NCBI GenBank assembly: GCA_044221555.1
Contig: JBGAOY010000043.1
Location: 1-19,671 of the forward strand
DNA: 19,671 bases
Source of the DNA: JAEUJM01 sp044221555
GTDB taxonomy: Bacteria; Actinomycetota; Acidimicrobiia; Acidimicrobiales; DATDAH01
Reading direction: 5' to 3'
A program made the position numbers and the translations under genes. Of this stretch, positions 6,108 through 13,599 are shown in pieces (position 1 is the stretch's first letter; each line of letters starts with the position of its first letter). The notes beneath the pieces were generated by a model that did no database searches, was not told where the DNA came from, and saw only the letters and a list, made by a program, of their open reading frames with translations.

Positions 6108-7598
6108 ATGGAATCCTCCAACCCGCTCCGGATCATCTGGGGCTACCGCTGGTGGCTCCTCACCTTCGCGGGGGCCGCGGCCGTGGTGGTGTTCCTGCTC
6201 TCCTCGCTCCAGCACGAGCAGTACCAGGCGACCGCGGTCAGCCAGGTGGTGTCGGGACGCGACACCCAGGGTGAGTTCGTCTCCGCCGACGAGCTGTTCC
6301 AGCAGGCCAACTTCTACGCCTCCCTGGCCCGCACCCAACCGGTGAAGGATCTGGCCGCCGCCAACCTGGATCCCGATGCCGAAGACCCCGGGCTGCCGGT
6401 CCCCGTCACCGTGTCCCCACGGGCCGACGTCCAGCTGCTCGACTTCTCCGCCGTCGCCGGCAACCCAGAGACCGCTGCCCGGGTGGCGAACGCCTACGCC
6501 GAGGCCTTCTCCACGTTCATCGACGATCGTCAGGAGGAGACTCGTCAGGAGACGCTGGACCGCATCACCGAACGGGTCGACGCCATCCAGGCGGCCGACC
6601 CCGACGGGACCGACCTGGCCCTGGTCACCGAGCTCGATCAGCTGCAGACGCAGGCCGCCACCGTCCGGGGCGCACCGAGCGACGCCGCACGGATCCTCGA
6701 GGAGGCGACACCCCCGACCGGGCCCATCGCACCGAAGCCCGTCCGGGACGCGGTCCTGGCCTTCCTCGCCGCCCTCGTGATCGGCAGCGCCGCGGCCTAC
6801 GCCCGGTCGGCACTCACCGACCGCTACGCCTCCGCCGAGGAGGCCTCGAACGACCTGGGCCTGCCCGTCCTCGCCAGCGTCTCGCGGTCGAACCCCGACA
6901 GCGCGGAGGCCGTCGAGGCCTTCCGGGTGCTGCGCACGAGCGTGTCCTACGCCCTGCGCGAGCACGTGGGACCGGTCCTGATGGTCACCAGCGCCACGCC
7001 GGGCTCGGGCAAGACCCACATCTCGATCAACATGGCCCAGGCGTTCGCGGCCGAGGGCCGCCGCGTGATCCTCGTCGACTGCGACTTCCGGCGGCCCGCG
7101 GTCAACAAGCGCCTGGGCATCCCGGTCAAGCCGGGGATGACCGACCTCGTGGGTGGGGGCACCAGCCGGAGCCCCGAGTTGGCGAACGGGCGCCTGCCCC
7201 TGTGGTCCCTGCCCGTGCCGGGGGCCGGTGAGTTCCTCGACGTCGTGCCGGCAGGAAGCGGCATCCTCGACCCGGCGGCCGCGCTCACGACGGACCGGGC
7301 CGCCCAGGTGTTCGACAACATCAGCGCCCAGTACGACCTGTCCGTCATCGACAGCCCGCCGACCCTGCCCGTGGTCGATCCGCTCGTCATCGCCCACTAC
7401 GCCGACGGTGTGCTCTTCGTGGTCGACGCCCGGCGCGACCGCCGCAGCGACGTCCGGCGTGCGCTGGAGACCCTGCGTGCGATCGATGCCCCCGTCATCG
7501 GCTTCGTCTTCAACGGTGCCTCCGCCCCGGAGCGGCGCTACAGCTACGCCGACCAGCGGGGCGTGCACGAGGCCGAGGTCGTCAGGTCCTCGGCATGA
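6108..7598 (+). CDS. Wzz-like chain-length regulator fused to BY-kinase (polysaccharide co-polymerase)
   Basis: This 496-residue protein joins a Wzz domain to a bacterial tyrosine kinase. TM1 is at about 15-33 and TM2 at about 215-234. TM2 is preceded by the family's proline-rich segment (TPPTGPIAPKP). The extracytoplasmic part between them is short, about 180 residues, with a likely helical stretch. The cytosolic kinase has Walker A ATPGSGKT (K302), Walker A' VILVDCDF (D324, D326) and Walker B VIDSPP (D415). The C-terminal tail is short and has only two close tyrosines, Y478 and Y480, where BY-kinases often have a longer cluster for autophosphorylation. It should control chain length and export of the polysaccharide. 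ATG 6108 begins the membrane-protein homology; the upstream open frame is low-complexity. Its stop overlaps the next gene by ATGA. No cognate phosphatase is in view. Confidence 0.92.
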   Translation: MESSNPLRIIWGYRWWLLTFAGAAAVVVFLLSSLQHEQYQATAVSQVVSGRDTQGEFVSADELFQQANFYASLARTQPVKDLAAANLDPDAEDPGLPVPVTVSPRADVQLLDFSAVAGNPETAARVANAYAEAFSTFIDDRQEETRQETLDRITERVDAIQAADPDGTDLALVTELDQLQTQAATVRGAPSDAARILEEATPPTGPIAPKPVRDAVLAFLAALVIGSAAAYARSALTDRYASAEEASNDLGLPVLASVSRSNPDSAEAVEAFRVLRTSVSYALREHVGPVLMVTSATPGSGKTHISINMAQAFAAEGRRVILVDCDFRRPAVNKRLGIPVKPGMTDLVGGGTSRSPELANGRLPLWSLPVPGAGEFLDVVPAGSGILDPAAALTTDRAAQVFDNISAQYDLSVIDSPPTLPVVDPLVIAHYADGVLFVVDARRDRRSDVRRALETLRAIDAPVIGFVFNGASAPERRYSYADQRGVHEAEVVRSSA

Positions 7599-9115
7599 CG
7601 CGCGGGTCGCCGCGTGCGGCGGCCGCCACCCGCACGAGCCCCGGCACCGACGGCTCGGCACCCGACGGTCCCGCCGACCGCCCCGCACCGGAGCACCCGT
7701 CAGCCGACAGCCCGTCACCGGACAGCGCTGCCAACCTCCGCCGCGGTGTGGCCATCGTGGTCGCCGTGGTGGCGCTGGTCGCCGGCACCTACAACCTGGG
7801 CCGGGCCACGTTCGGTCCCCGCCTGGGGCAGGACTTCACCGCCTACTACGTGGCCGGGAAGCTGATCCGCGCCGGTGACGCCGAGCGGATGTACGGCACC
7901 CAGGAGGAGTTCCAGCAGCAGGCCGACCGCTTCGGGGTCACCGGGCCGGCGGCCGAGGGCGACCGCGACGGGCGCATCGGCGGCAACGACTCGGTCGAGC
8001 CGTTCCTGTACCCGCCGGTCGCCGCCGTCCTGTTGCTGCCGGTGACCCTGCTCCCCCTCGGCGCCGCGAAGGTGGTGTTCCTGCTGCTCAACCTGGTGGC
8101 GCAGTTCGCGGCGATCGCGATCCTCTTCGCCGACCGGGCCCCGCCGCGGCGCCGTGTGCTCACCGTCGCCGGCTGGGTCCTCGTGCTCGCGCTCTTCCCG
8201 TTCTTCTGGGGCCTCTACCTCGGGCAGGCCAACTCGCTGGTCTTCCTCGCCTGCGCGCTCGCGCTCCGACAGGCTCGCCGTGGCGACCAGGTCGGCGGTG
8301 GCGCCCTGATCGCCGTCGCGGCCCTGCTCAAGGTGTTCCCCGTGGTCCTGCTCGGGCTCCTGCTGCTCAAGCGCCAGTACCGCGCCGTGGCCGCCTCGGT
8401 CGCGACGATGGCGGTGCTCTCGCTGCTGTCGCTGCCGGTGGTGGGCCTGGCGACGTTCCGTCGCTTCTTCACCGAGGTGATCCCCGAGATCACCAGTCGC
8501 GTCGAGCCGTTCGTGCGCAACCAGGGGATCTCGGGCACGCTCCACCGCCTCCTCACCGACAACCCGTACGTCCGCCCCCTCGTCGACAGCCCCGCGCTGG
8601 CGCGGGCGCTCGGCACCGCGCTCTCACTGGTGGCGGTGGTGCTCGTCGTCTGGGGGACCCGCCGGGTGGCGCTCGATCGGACCGCGCCACGCCGGTTCGA
8701 GCTCGAATGGGGGATCTGGCTCGCCGCCGCCGTGTTGGTGTCGAGCATCTCGTGGGAGCACTACTCGGTGTTCCTGTTGTTCACCTGGCTGCCGCTGGGC
8801 GAGCTCCTCCTCAGCAGCGACCTGCGGCGCCGGCGCAACCAGGTCCTGCTGGCGGTCACCGCCGCCACGTTCGCGATCTGGGCGGTGCTCCTGCAGAGCG
8901 GCGACGAGTACGACGCGCTCCCGACCGGGCTCGCCCTCCAGCCGGTGGTGAACGCCAAGTTCCTCGCCACCGTGGCGCTGCTGGCCTGCGCCCTCGTGGT
9001 CGTGCGCACCGGGCGCCCCGAGGGCGTCGATCGGCCGGTCGAGCCACCAGGGACGGGGACCCCCGTGCCCGCCCCCACGCCCCCGCGCCACGAGCCGGTC
9101 GGAGCCCCGGCATGA
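7595..9115 (+). CDS. GT87-like integral membrane glycosyltransferase (DUF2029)
   Basis: This 506-residue multi-spanning protein resembles the GT87 family, which includes mycobacterial mannosyltransferases that use polyprenyl-phosphate sugars on the outer membrane face. After a Pro/Ser/Thr-rich, probably disordered N-terminus (about 1-48) come around ten hydrophobic segments. The family-typical GQDFTAYYVAG lies in the first loop, with D80 the candidate catalytic Asp. FLYPPVAAVLLLP, LGQANSL and LKVFPVVLL are further family-like stretches. The C-terminal 35 residues are Pro-rich. ATG 7595 overlaps the kinase stop (ATGA), so translation is coupled. It presumably modifies or extends the polymer or its lipid-linked precursor. 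Donor and acceptor are unknown. Confidence 0.82.
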   Translation: MTRGSPRAAAATRTSPGTDGSAPDGPADRPAPEHPSADSPSPDSAANLRRGVAIVVAVVALVAGTYNLGRATFGPRLGQDFTAYYVAGKLIRAGDAERMYGTQEEFQQQADRFGVTGPAAEGDRDGRIGGNDSVEPFLYPPVAAVLLLPVTLLPLGAAKVVFLLLNLVAQFAAIAILFADRAPPRRRVLTVAGWVLVLALFPFFWGLYLGQANSLVFLACALALRQARRGDQVGGGALIAVAALLKVFPVVLLGLLLLKRQYRAVAASVATMAVLSLLSLPVVGLATFRRFFTEVIPEITSRVEPFVRNQGISGTLHRLLTDNPYVRPLVDSPALARALGTALSLVAVVLVVWGTRRVALDRTAPRRFELEWGIWLAAAVLVSSISWEHYSVFLLFTWLPLGELLLSSDLRRRRNQVLLAVTAATFAIWAVLLQSGDEYDALPTGLALQPVVNAKFLATVALLACALVVVRTGRPEGVDRPVEPPGTGTPVPAPTPPRHEPVGAPA

Positions 9116-9180
9116 GCCCGACGGAGGAGGGCGGGGCCCGAACGGCCCGCCGACGCAGTCGGCAGGAGTGGGAAACATGA
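9112..9180 (+). CDS. Micro-ORF 1, 22 codons, in an ATGA chain
   Basis: This ORF starts inside the GT87 stop (ATGA at 9112-9115) and ends in another ATGA at 9177-9180. The 22-residue peptide is Arg/Glu/Thr-rich with no hydrophobic segment. No strong SD precedes it, so any translation would come from re-initiation after the GT87 gene. It may be a translational relay or chance. No family is recognised. Confidence 0.25.
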   Translation: MSPTEEGGARTARRRSRQEWET

Positions 9181-9203
9181 GCCCGGGCGACGAGGGGACA
9201 TGA
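9177..9203 (+). CDS. Micro-ORF 2, 8 codons, in an ATGA chain
   Basis: The eight-codon frame starts in the stop of micro-ORF 1 and stops inside the start of the ligase gene (ATGA 9200-9203). It has the best ribosome binding site of this junction: AGGAG at 9164-9168, 8 nt from its ATG. The ligase ATG has only GAGGGG 2 nt away, which is too close. The peptide itself is probably not functional; a role in delivering ribosomes is the likelier one. Confidence 0.25.
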   Translation: MSPGDEGT

Positions 9204-10645
9204 GCGGCGCCGTGGCCGTCGCTCGCTCTGCCGCGGGGACGCTGGTGGCCGGCGCCGCGGTGGGTCTCGTGCTGGGCGTCGGCATCGTGAAGACCGGCGC
9301 GATCCTGCCGCTCGGCCTCGTCGTCCTCGCCGGGTGCTGGGCGTTGCTCTGGCGGCCGGCGGTCACCCTGGGGCTGCTGGTCGGCACCGCCGTCGCGTTC
9401 GAGGACACGCAGGGCGCGGTCCTGACGGTGTCGCGCTGGTACGAGGGCCTCCCCGTCGTGCTCCTCGGCCCGACCGACCTCCTGTTCTTCGTGCTCATCG
9501 CGGGGGTCGTCCTGGAGATCACCCGGGAGCACGACGCCCACCGGCTCACCGGCCCCTTCACGACACCGATCGTGCTGCTGGCCGTGGCCACGCTGGGCGG
9601 CCTCGTCACCGGTCGCGCCGCCGGCGCGACGACCACGGCGATCTTCCCCCAGATCCGCCCGCTGCTGTTCTTCATCGTCCTCGTCCCGATCGCCGGCTAC
9701 CTGCTGTCGAAGCGCGATCGCTGGCGAACGGCGCTCACCGCGGCCGCGGTGCTCATCCCCGTCAAGGCGGCGACGGGCCTCCTCACCCGCTTCCACGGCG
9801 GTGAGATGGCGCCCGGCCAGGACCCGGTGACCTTCTACGAGCCCACCGTGAACTTCCTGATGGTCCTCTTCCTGCTCACGGTCACCGGCGCCGCGATCCG
9901 CAGGGTGCACCTCCCCCGCTGGATCTGGTTCTCCACGCCGATCGTCACGCTGTCCCTCCTGCTGTCGTTCCGTCGCAGCTTCTGGGTGGCCGCGATCCTC
10001 GGCCTGTTCCTCGTCGCCCTCGTCGCCACGGGTCGGCGCAGCCGCCCGTTCGTCGCCCTCGGCGCGGTGGCGATCGTGTTGGCCCTGTGGGTGGCGATCG
10101 CCGCCGGCGGGTCGACCGACAGCACGAACCCCATCATCGACCGGGCCGAGTCGCTCTCCCCCACCCGGCTCGAGTCGACGTCGAGCGACCGCTACCGGCT
10201 CGGCGAACAACGCAACGTCATCGCCGAGTTGCGTGCCCATCCCCTGACCGGGCTGGGCCTCGGGATCCCGTGGACGATGCGCTACCCCATGTCCGAGCGC
10301 CCGATCGGCGGCTTGTACTACACCCACGTCACGCCGCTGTGGTTCTGGCTCAAGCTCGGCCCGCTCGGCGTGCTGGCGTACCTGTGGCTCTGGCTGACCG
10401 CCATCCCCGTGGCCCATCGGGTCTGGCGGCGCGGCCCCGACCCGTTGGTGCGTGTGACCGCGCTGGCCATCGCGACCGGCTCGGTGGGGCTGATGGTCGC
10501 CGAGCTGACCGGCCCGTTCACCGGCATCGACTTCCGGCTGACCATCGTGGTCGCCGCCGTGTTCGGTTGGCTCACCGCCACGGCCACCACCCTCCGGGCC
10601 GACTCCCCGGCCCGGGCCCCGGGCTACGCCATCGCCCGCCGGTAG
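9200..10645 (+). CDS. O-antigen ligase/polymerase family protein (Wzy_C-like)
   Basis: This 481-residue protein has about a dozen hydrophobic segments. Typical family signs are SFRRSFWVAAILG (from S256) before a hydrophilic extracytoplasmic loop, and RNVIAELRAHPLTGLGLG (R338-G355) in that loop. The charged Arg and His (H347) are of the kind needed for transfer of lipid-linked glycan. Members either ligate polymer to an acceptor or polymerise repeat units; in a locus with a Wzx-like flippase and a Wzz/BY-kinase, polymerase is a reasonable guess. The start at ATG 9200 is the first in frame and overlaps an 8-codon ORF. Its 3' end overlaps the convergent GT4 gene by 22 bp, so no separate terminator fits between them. 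Confidence 0.82.
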   Translation: MSGAVAVARSAAGTLVAGAAVGLVLGVGIVKTGAILPLGLVVLAGCWALLWRPAVTLGLLVGTAVAFEDTQGAVLTVSRWYEGLPVVLLGPTDLLFFVLIAGVVLEITREHDAHRLTGPFTTPIVLLAVATLGGLVTGRAAGATTTAIFPQIRPLLFFIVLVPIAGYLLSKRDRWRTALTAAAVLIPVKAATGLLTRFHGGEMAPGQDPVTFYEPTVNFLMVLFLLTVTGAAIRRVHLPRWIWFSTPIVTLSLLLSFRRSFWVAAILGLFLVALVATGRRSRPFVALGAVAIVLALWVAIAAGGSTDSTNPIIDRAESLSPTRLESTSSDRYRLGEQRNVIAELRAHPLTGLGLGIPWTMRYPMSERPIGGLYYTHVTPLWFWLKLGPLGVLAYLWLWLTAIPVAHRVWRRGPDPLVRVTALAIATGSVGLMVAELTGPFTGIDFRLTIVVAAVFGWLTATATTLRADSPARAPGYAIARR

Positions 10646-11706
10646 ACCGCGACCGTCCGCTCGACCATCGTCTCGACGCGGTGGCCCTCGGCCCTGGTCA
10701 GCGCATCCCGGCTGGCGGCCGGCAGGTCGGCCGCGGCCCGTTGCACCGCCCGGGCCCACCCGGTCAGGTCACCCTGGTCGACGAGCTGCGCGCCGGCGCC
10801 CGACCCCCCGGCGACGAGCTCGGCGTGGGGCGGGATGTCCGACAGCACCACCGGCAGGCCCGCCGCGAGCGCCTCCAACGGGGTGAAGGGCAGGCCCTCG
10901 TAGGAGGACGGGGCCACCAGCACGTCGGCCGCGGCCATGTCGGCCAGGGGGTCGGACGAGAAGCCCGCCAGCTCGACGAGGCCCGACGCCTCCCCCGCGG
11001 CGGCGAGGGCCGAGAGGTCGGGCGCCAAGGGGCCGTCGCCCACCACGCGGAGGTGGGCCTCGACACCGGCGTGGCGGACCGCCGACAGGATCGGCGCGAG
11101 GAGCCGGGCGCCCTTCTGGTCGCTGAGGCGACCCACGAACAGGAGCTGCAGCGGTGCTCCCGCGGCCACCGGGCGGCGGGCGGTGCCGCCGCCGACGACG
11201 ACGCCGTTGGCGACCACCTCGATCGGCGGTGGGCGCCGCCAGCGCTCCACGGCCTCCCGTCGGGCGGCCTCGCCGACGACGATCATCGCCCGGATGCGGT
11301 GGTTGGCCATCCGCCGGGTGGTCTCCCAGTGGGGCCCGGCGTGGCGCAGCTGCGGCAGGTGGTCGGTGATCACCGACGGGCGGCCCCACGGCCACAGCAA
11401 CCAGCTCGCACCCCGGAACGCGAAGGGGTCCACGAAGTTCCAGTGGAGGACATCGGGCGCGTGGCTGCGCACGGCCCGGCCGATCGGGCCAGGACGGCTG
11501 CGTCCGGGGAGCACCGTGGTGTCGGGCGCGAGGCGCGACAGCCGGTCGCGCAGGGCCTCGGCCGCCGCCGGGTCGGCGACGAACACGACGGCGGCGACCC
11601 GGCCGCCGGCCGAGGCCAAGCCGCCGCCGAGCAGCTCGAGGTAGCGCTCCGCGCCGCCGAACGCGCCGGGGAACTCGTGCACCAGCAGCACCGACGGAGG
11701 GGTCAC
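10624..11706 (-). CDS. Glycosyltransferase family 4
   Basis: This 360-residue GT-B enzyme opens with VLLVHEFPGAFGGAERYLELL, the glycine-rich acceptor-domain start typical of GT4. The donor domain carries LLFVGRLSDQKG and the E-x7-E motif, E270 to E278, in YEGLPFTPLEALAAGLPVV. It is expected to add a sugar to the lipid-linked repeat unit in the cytosol. GTG 11706 is chosen because it makes a GTGA overlap with the flippase stop; the frame is open much further upstream, but only as a shadow of the flippase gene, without GT homology. The last codons overlap the end of the convergent ligase gene. The sugar cannot be predicted. Confidence 0.87.
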   Translation of the reverse strand: MTPPSVLLVHEFPGAFGGAERYLELLGGGLASAGGRVAAVVFVADPAAAEALRDRLSRLAPDTTVLPGRSRPGPIGRAVRSHAPDVLHWNFVDPFAFRGASWLLWPWGRPSVITDHLPQLRHAGPHWETTRRMANHRIRAMIVVGEAARREAVERWRRPPPIEVVANGVVVGGGTARRPVAAGAPLQLLFVGRLSDQKGARLLAPILSAVRHAGVEAHLRVVGDGPLAPDLSALAAAGEASGLVELAGFSSDPLADMAAADVLVAPSSYEGLPFTPLEALAAGLPVVLSDIPPHAELVAGGSGAGAQLVDQGDLTGWARAVQRAAADLPAASRDALTRAEGHRVETMVERTVAVYRRAMA

Positions 11707-13580
11707 GGGGGAGTCCCTGCGCCCACGGGGACCGTCGACGTCACCACGAGCCCGGCGAGGCGCGGCCACCTCGACCGCACGGATCCCACATCGATCCCCG
11801 GGCCCAGCTCGACACCCGCCACGAACCACGGCCAGAGCAGGTCGCGGGCGCGGCCGGTCGCCGCTGGCAGCCGATCGAGCCGCAGGACCACGGGATCGGC
11901 ACCGGCGAGACGGGCCACCACCGGCAACCACGTCGGAAGGTGCTCGTCCCCCTCGATCAGCACGCAGGTGCCGGCGCCCTGGAGCGCCCGCCAGGTCCGC
12001 CACGGCGAACCCAGTGCGACGGCGCGCGCCCCGTCGTCGATCCGGCCGTCCAGGCTGCCCTCGACGCTGCCCTCGACGCTGCCCTCGACGCTGCGGTCGG
12101 ACGCGGGCACGATCGCCGTCGGCCCGCTGGCCCCCATCAGCCCGCCGAGGTCCTCCCACCGGAGCGACCCGGTGGGCAACAGGAACACGGCGTACGAGAG
12201 CACGCCGACACCGAGTTGCACGAAGGGCGGCAGCCAGTAGCCGAGGGCCAGCACGGCCGCCATGGCCACGCTCGCCCGAGCGGCGCGGGACACCCGGGAC
12301 CACGGCCAGGCGACCCCGAGGTGGCGCCGGATCATGTGCACCAGGCCCACCACCACCGCCACCTCGGTGGCAGTCGTGGCCACGGCCGCGCCGATGAACG
12401 AGAACGGCGGGATCAAGGCGATGTTCAGCGCGACGTTCAGACCCAGCCCGACGATCGACACGGTGAGCAGTCGGCCCTGCTCGTGCCCGCTCACGAGGAC
12501 GGCCGAGAGCGCGGTGCCGAAGAAGATGCACGGGGCCGCCGGCGCGAGGACGGCCAGCGCCACCCCTGCGCCGTCGAAGGCGGCGAAGCCGGGGATGGCC
12601 GGGAACACTCGGGCCGCGGTCATCATCCCCGCCACCGCGACGGGGAACGACAGGAGGGCGATCAGGTGCATCAGGTGGCCGTACCGGCGTTGCAGCACGG
12701 CCACGCCGGCGACCACGCTCGCCGCGATCACGGGGGTCAGCACCGTCATGGCCAGTGACGGGACCACCACGAAGGTCTCGAGCACCCGGTACGCGGCGCC
12801 GTACTGGCCCACGTCGTCGTCGGGCTTGATCGCCGCCAGGATCAGCAGGTCGAGCCGGTAGTAGAGGGTGATGCAGAGCTGGGCCAGCCCCAGCAGCACC
12901 GCCGCCCTCGCCAACCGCACCCACAGGACCGGACGCGGCCGCCACTGCAGCCGGCCGCTCTGGCGCAACGCCACCGTGGCGACGATGGCGAAGTTGGCCA
13001 CGTTGGAGGCCACGAACACCCAGAGGAAGCCGACCACGCCCGCCCCCTGGATCGCCGCGACGAGCGAGCCGGCCGCGAGCACCACGCCTTGGACCACCGC
13101 GGCGACCGACACCCAGCCCATGCGCAGGCGCACCTCCAGGATCACCTGGAACGACTCGAGTGCCAGCACCACGAGCAGCACCCCGGCCACCAGCCCGGCC
13201 TGGCGCTCCACCGACGAGTAGCCCCCCAGCGTGAGGGCCACGACCAGCACCCCGTAGCCCAGGGCCCCCATCAGCAGGCGGAGGTAGAAGAGGTTGGTGA
13301 CGAGCTCGCGCTCACGATCGGGCTGCTGGGTGATGTCGCGCATGGCGATGGCGCGCACGCCGAAGTTCGTGACGTAGGCGAACAGGCCGTAGAACGCGAG
13401 CGCGAAGGTGTAGGCACCCACCCCGGCCGGGCCGAGGTGGGCCGCGACCAGCGCGAAGGCCAGGAGCTGGAGTCCCAGGGTCGCCACCCTGCCGGCACCG
13501 AGGGCGGCGAAGCCGCGGGTCATGCGCCGGGCGACCTGGTCGGTCCCGGCGATCGCCTTGGTGTCGTTCATCTCGGCCAC
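11703..13580 (-). CDS. Wzx-like polysaccharide flippase (MOP superfamily) with C-terminal extension
   Basis: This 625-residue protein is about 100-150 residues longer than most Wzx/MurJ-like flippases. Residues 1-470 contain about 12-14 hydrophobic segments in the family pattern (for example TRGFAALGAGRVATLGLQLL near the start and NVALNIALIPPFSFIGAAVA later). This part should flip lipid-linked repeat units to the outer face. From W475 on the sequence becomes soluble: a linker with the repeated tetrapeptide SVEG (S497-G508, then SLDG) and a further 113 residues that I do not recognise. GTG 13580 and ATG 13571 (codon 4) are both possible starts, and neither has a clear SD. It lies about 20 bp after the GT2 gene and overlaps the GT4 gene by GTGA, so the three form one operon. 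Confidence 0.87.
   Translation of the reverse strand: MAEMNDTKAIAGTDQVARRMTRGFAALGAGRVATLGLQLLAFALVAAHLGPAGVGAYTFALAFYGLFAYVTNFGVRAIAMRDITQQPDRERELVTNLFYLRLLMGALGYGVLVVALTLGGYSSVERQAGLVAGVLLVVLALESFQVILEVRLRMGWVSVAAVVQGVVLAAGSLVAAIQGAGVVGFLWVFVASNVANFAIVATVALRQSGRLQWRPRPVLWVRLARAAVLLGLAQLCITLYYRLDLLILAAIKPDDDVGQYGAAYRVLETFVVVPSLAMTVLTPVIAASVVAGVAVLQRRYGHLMHLIALLSFPVAVAGMMTAARVFPAIPGFAAFDGAGVALAVLAPAAPCIFFGTALSAVLVSGHEQGRLLTVSIVGLGLNVALNIALIPPFSFIGAAVATTATEVAVVVGLVHMIRRHLGVAWPWSRVSRAARASVAMAAVLALGYWLPPFVQLGVGVLSYAVFLLPTGSLRWEDLGGLMGASGPTAIVPASDRSVEGSVEGSVEGSLDGRIDDGARAVALGSPWRTWRALQGAGTCVLIEGDEHLPTWLPVVARLAGADPVVLRLDRLPAATGRARDLLWPWFVAGVELGPGIDVGSVRSRWPRLAGLVVTSTVPVGAGTPP
12055..12090. repeat. 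Three perfect 12-bp tandem repeats inside the flippase gene
   Basis: CTGCCCTCGACG is repeated three times without change and followed by a decayed copy (12091-12102). On the coding strand it spells Ser-Val-Glu-Gly repeats. Because 12 is a multiple of three, copy-number change by slippage would alter linker length by four residues and keep the frame. Confidence 0.85.
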
Positions 13581-13599
13581 TCGGGGTGCCGGGTCTGGC

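Noticed and set aside
5580..7718. 712-codon minus-strand open frame across the Wzz/BY-kinase gene
   Set aside because: Low-complexity shadow; the opposite strand encodes intact Walker motifs and transmembrane segments.
8624..10759. 711-codon minus-strand open frame opposite the GT87 and ligase genes
   Set aside because: Gln/Arg/Gly/Glu-rich repeats with no recognisable domain, antisense to two convincing membrane proteins.
12055..12102. Tandem repeats as a CRISPR array or minisatellite origin
   Set aside because: The units are contiguous without spacers, only 12 bp, in frame within a coding region; a coding tandem repeat explains them.
10087..12240. 717-codon plus-strand open frame opposite the GT4 and flippase genes
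   Set aside because: Shadow composition, no domain, and it would overlap three well-supported genes.
11707..12945. Upstream extension of the GT4 frame inside the flippase gene
   Set aside because: It is the flippase read in another frame; GT4 homology starts right after GTG 11706, which also makes a GTGA overlap.
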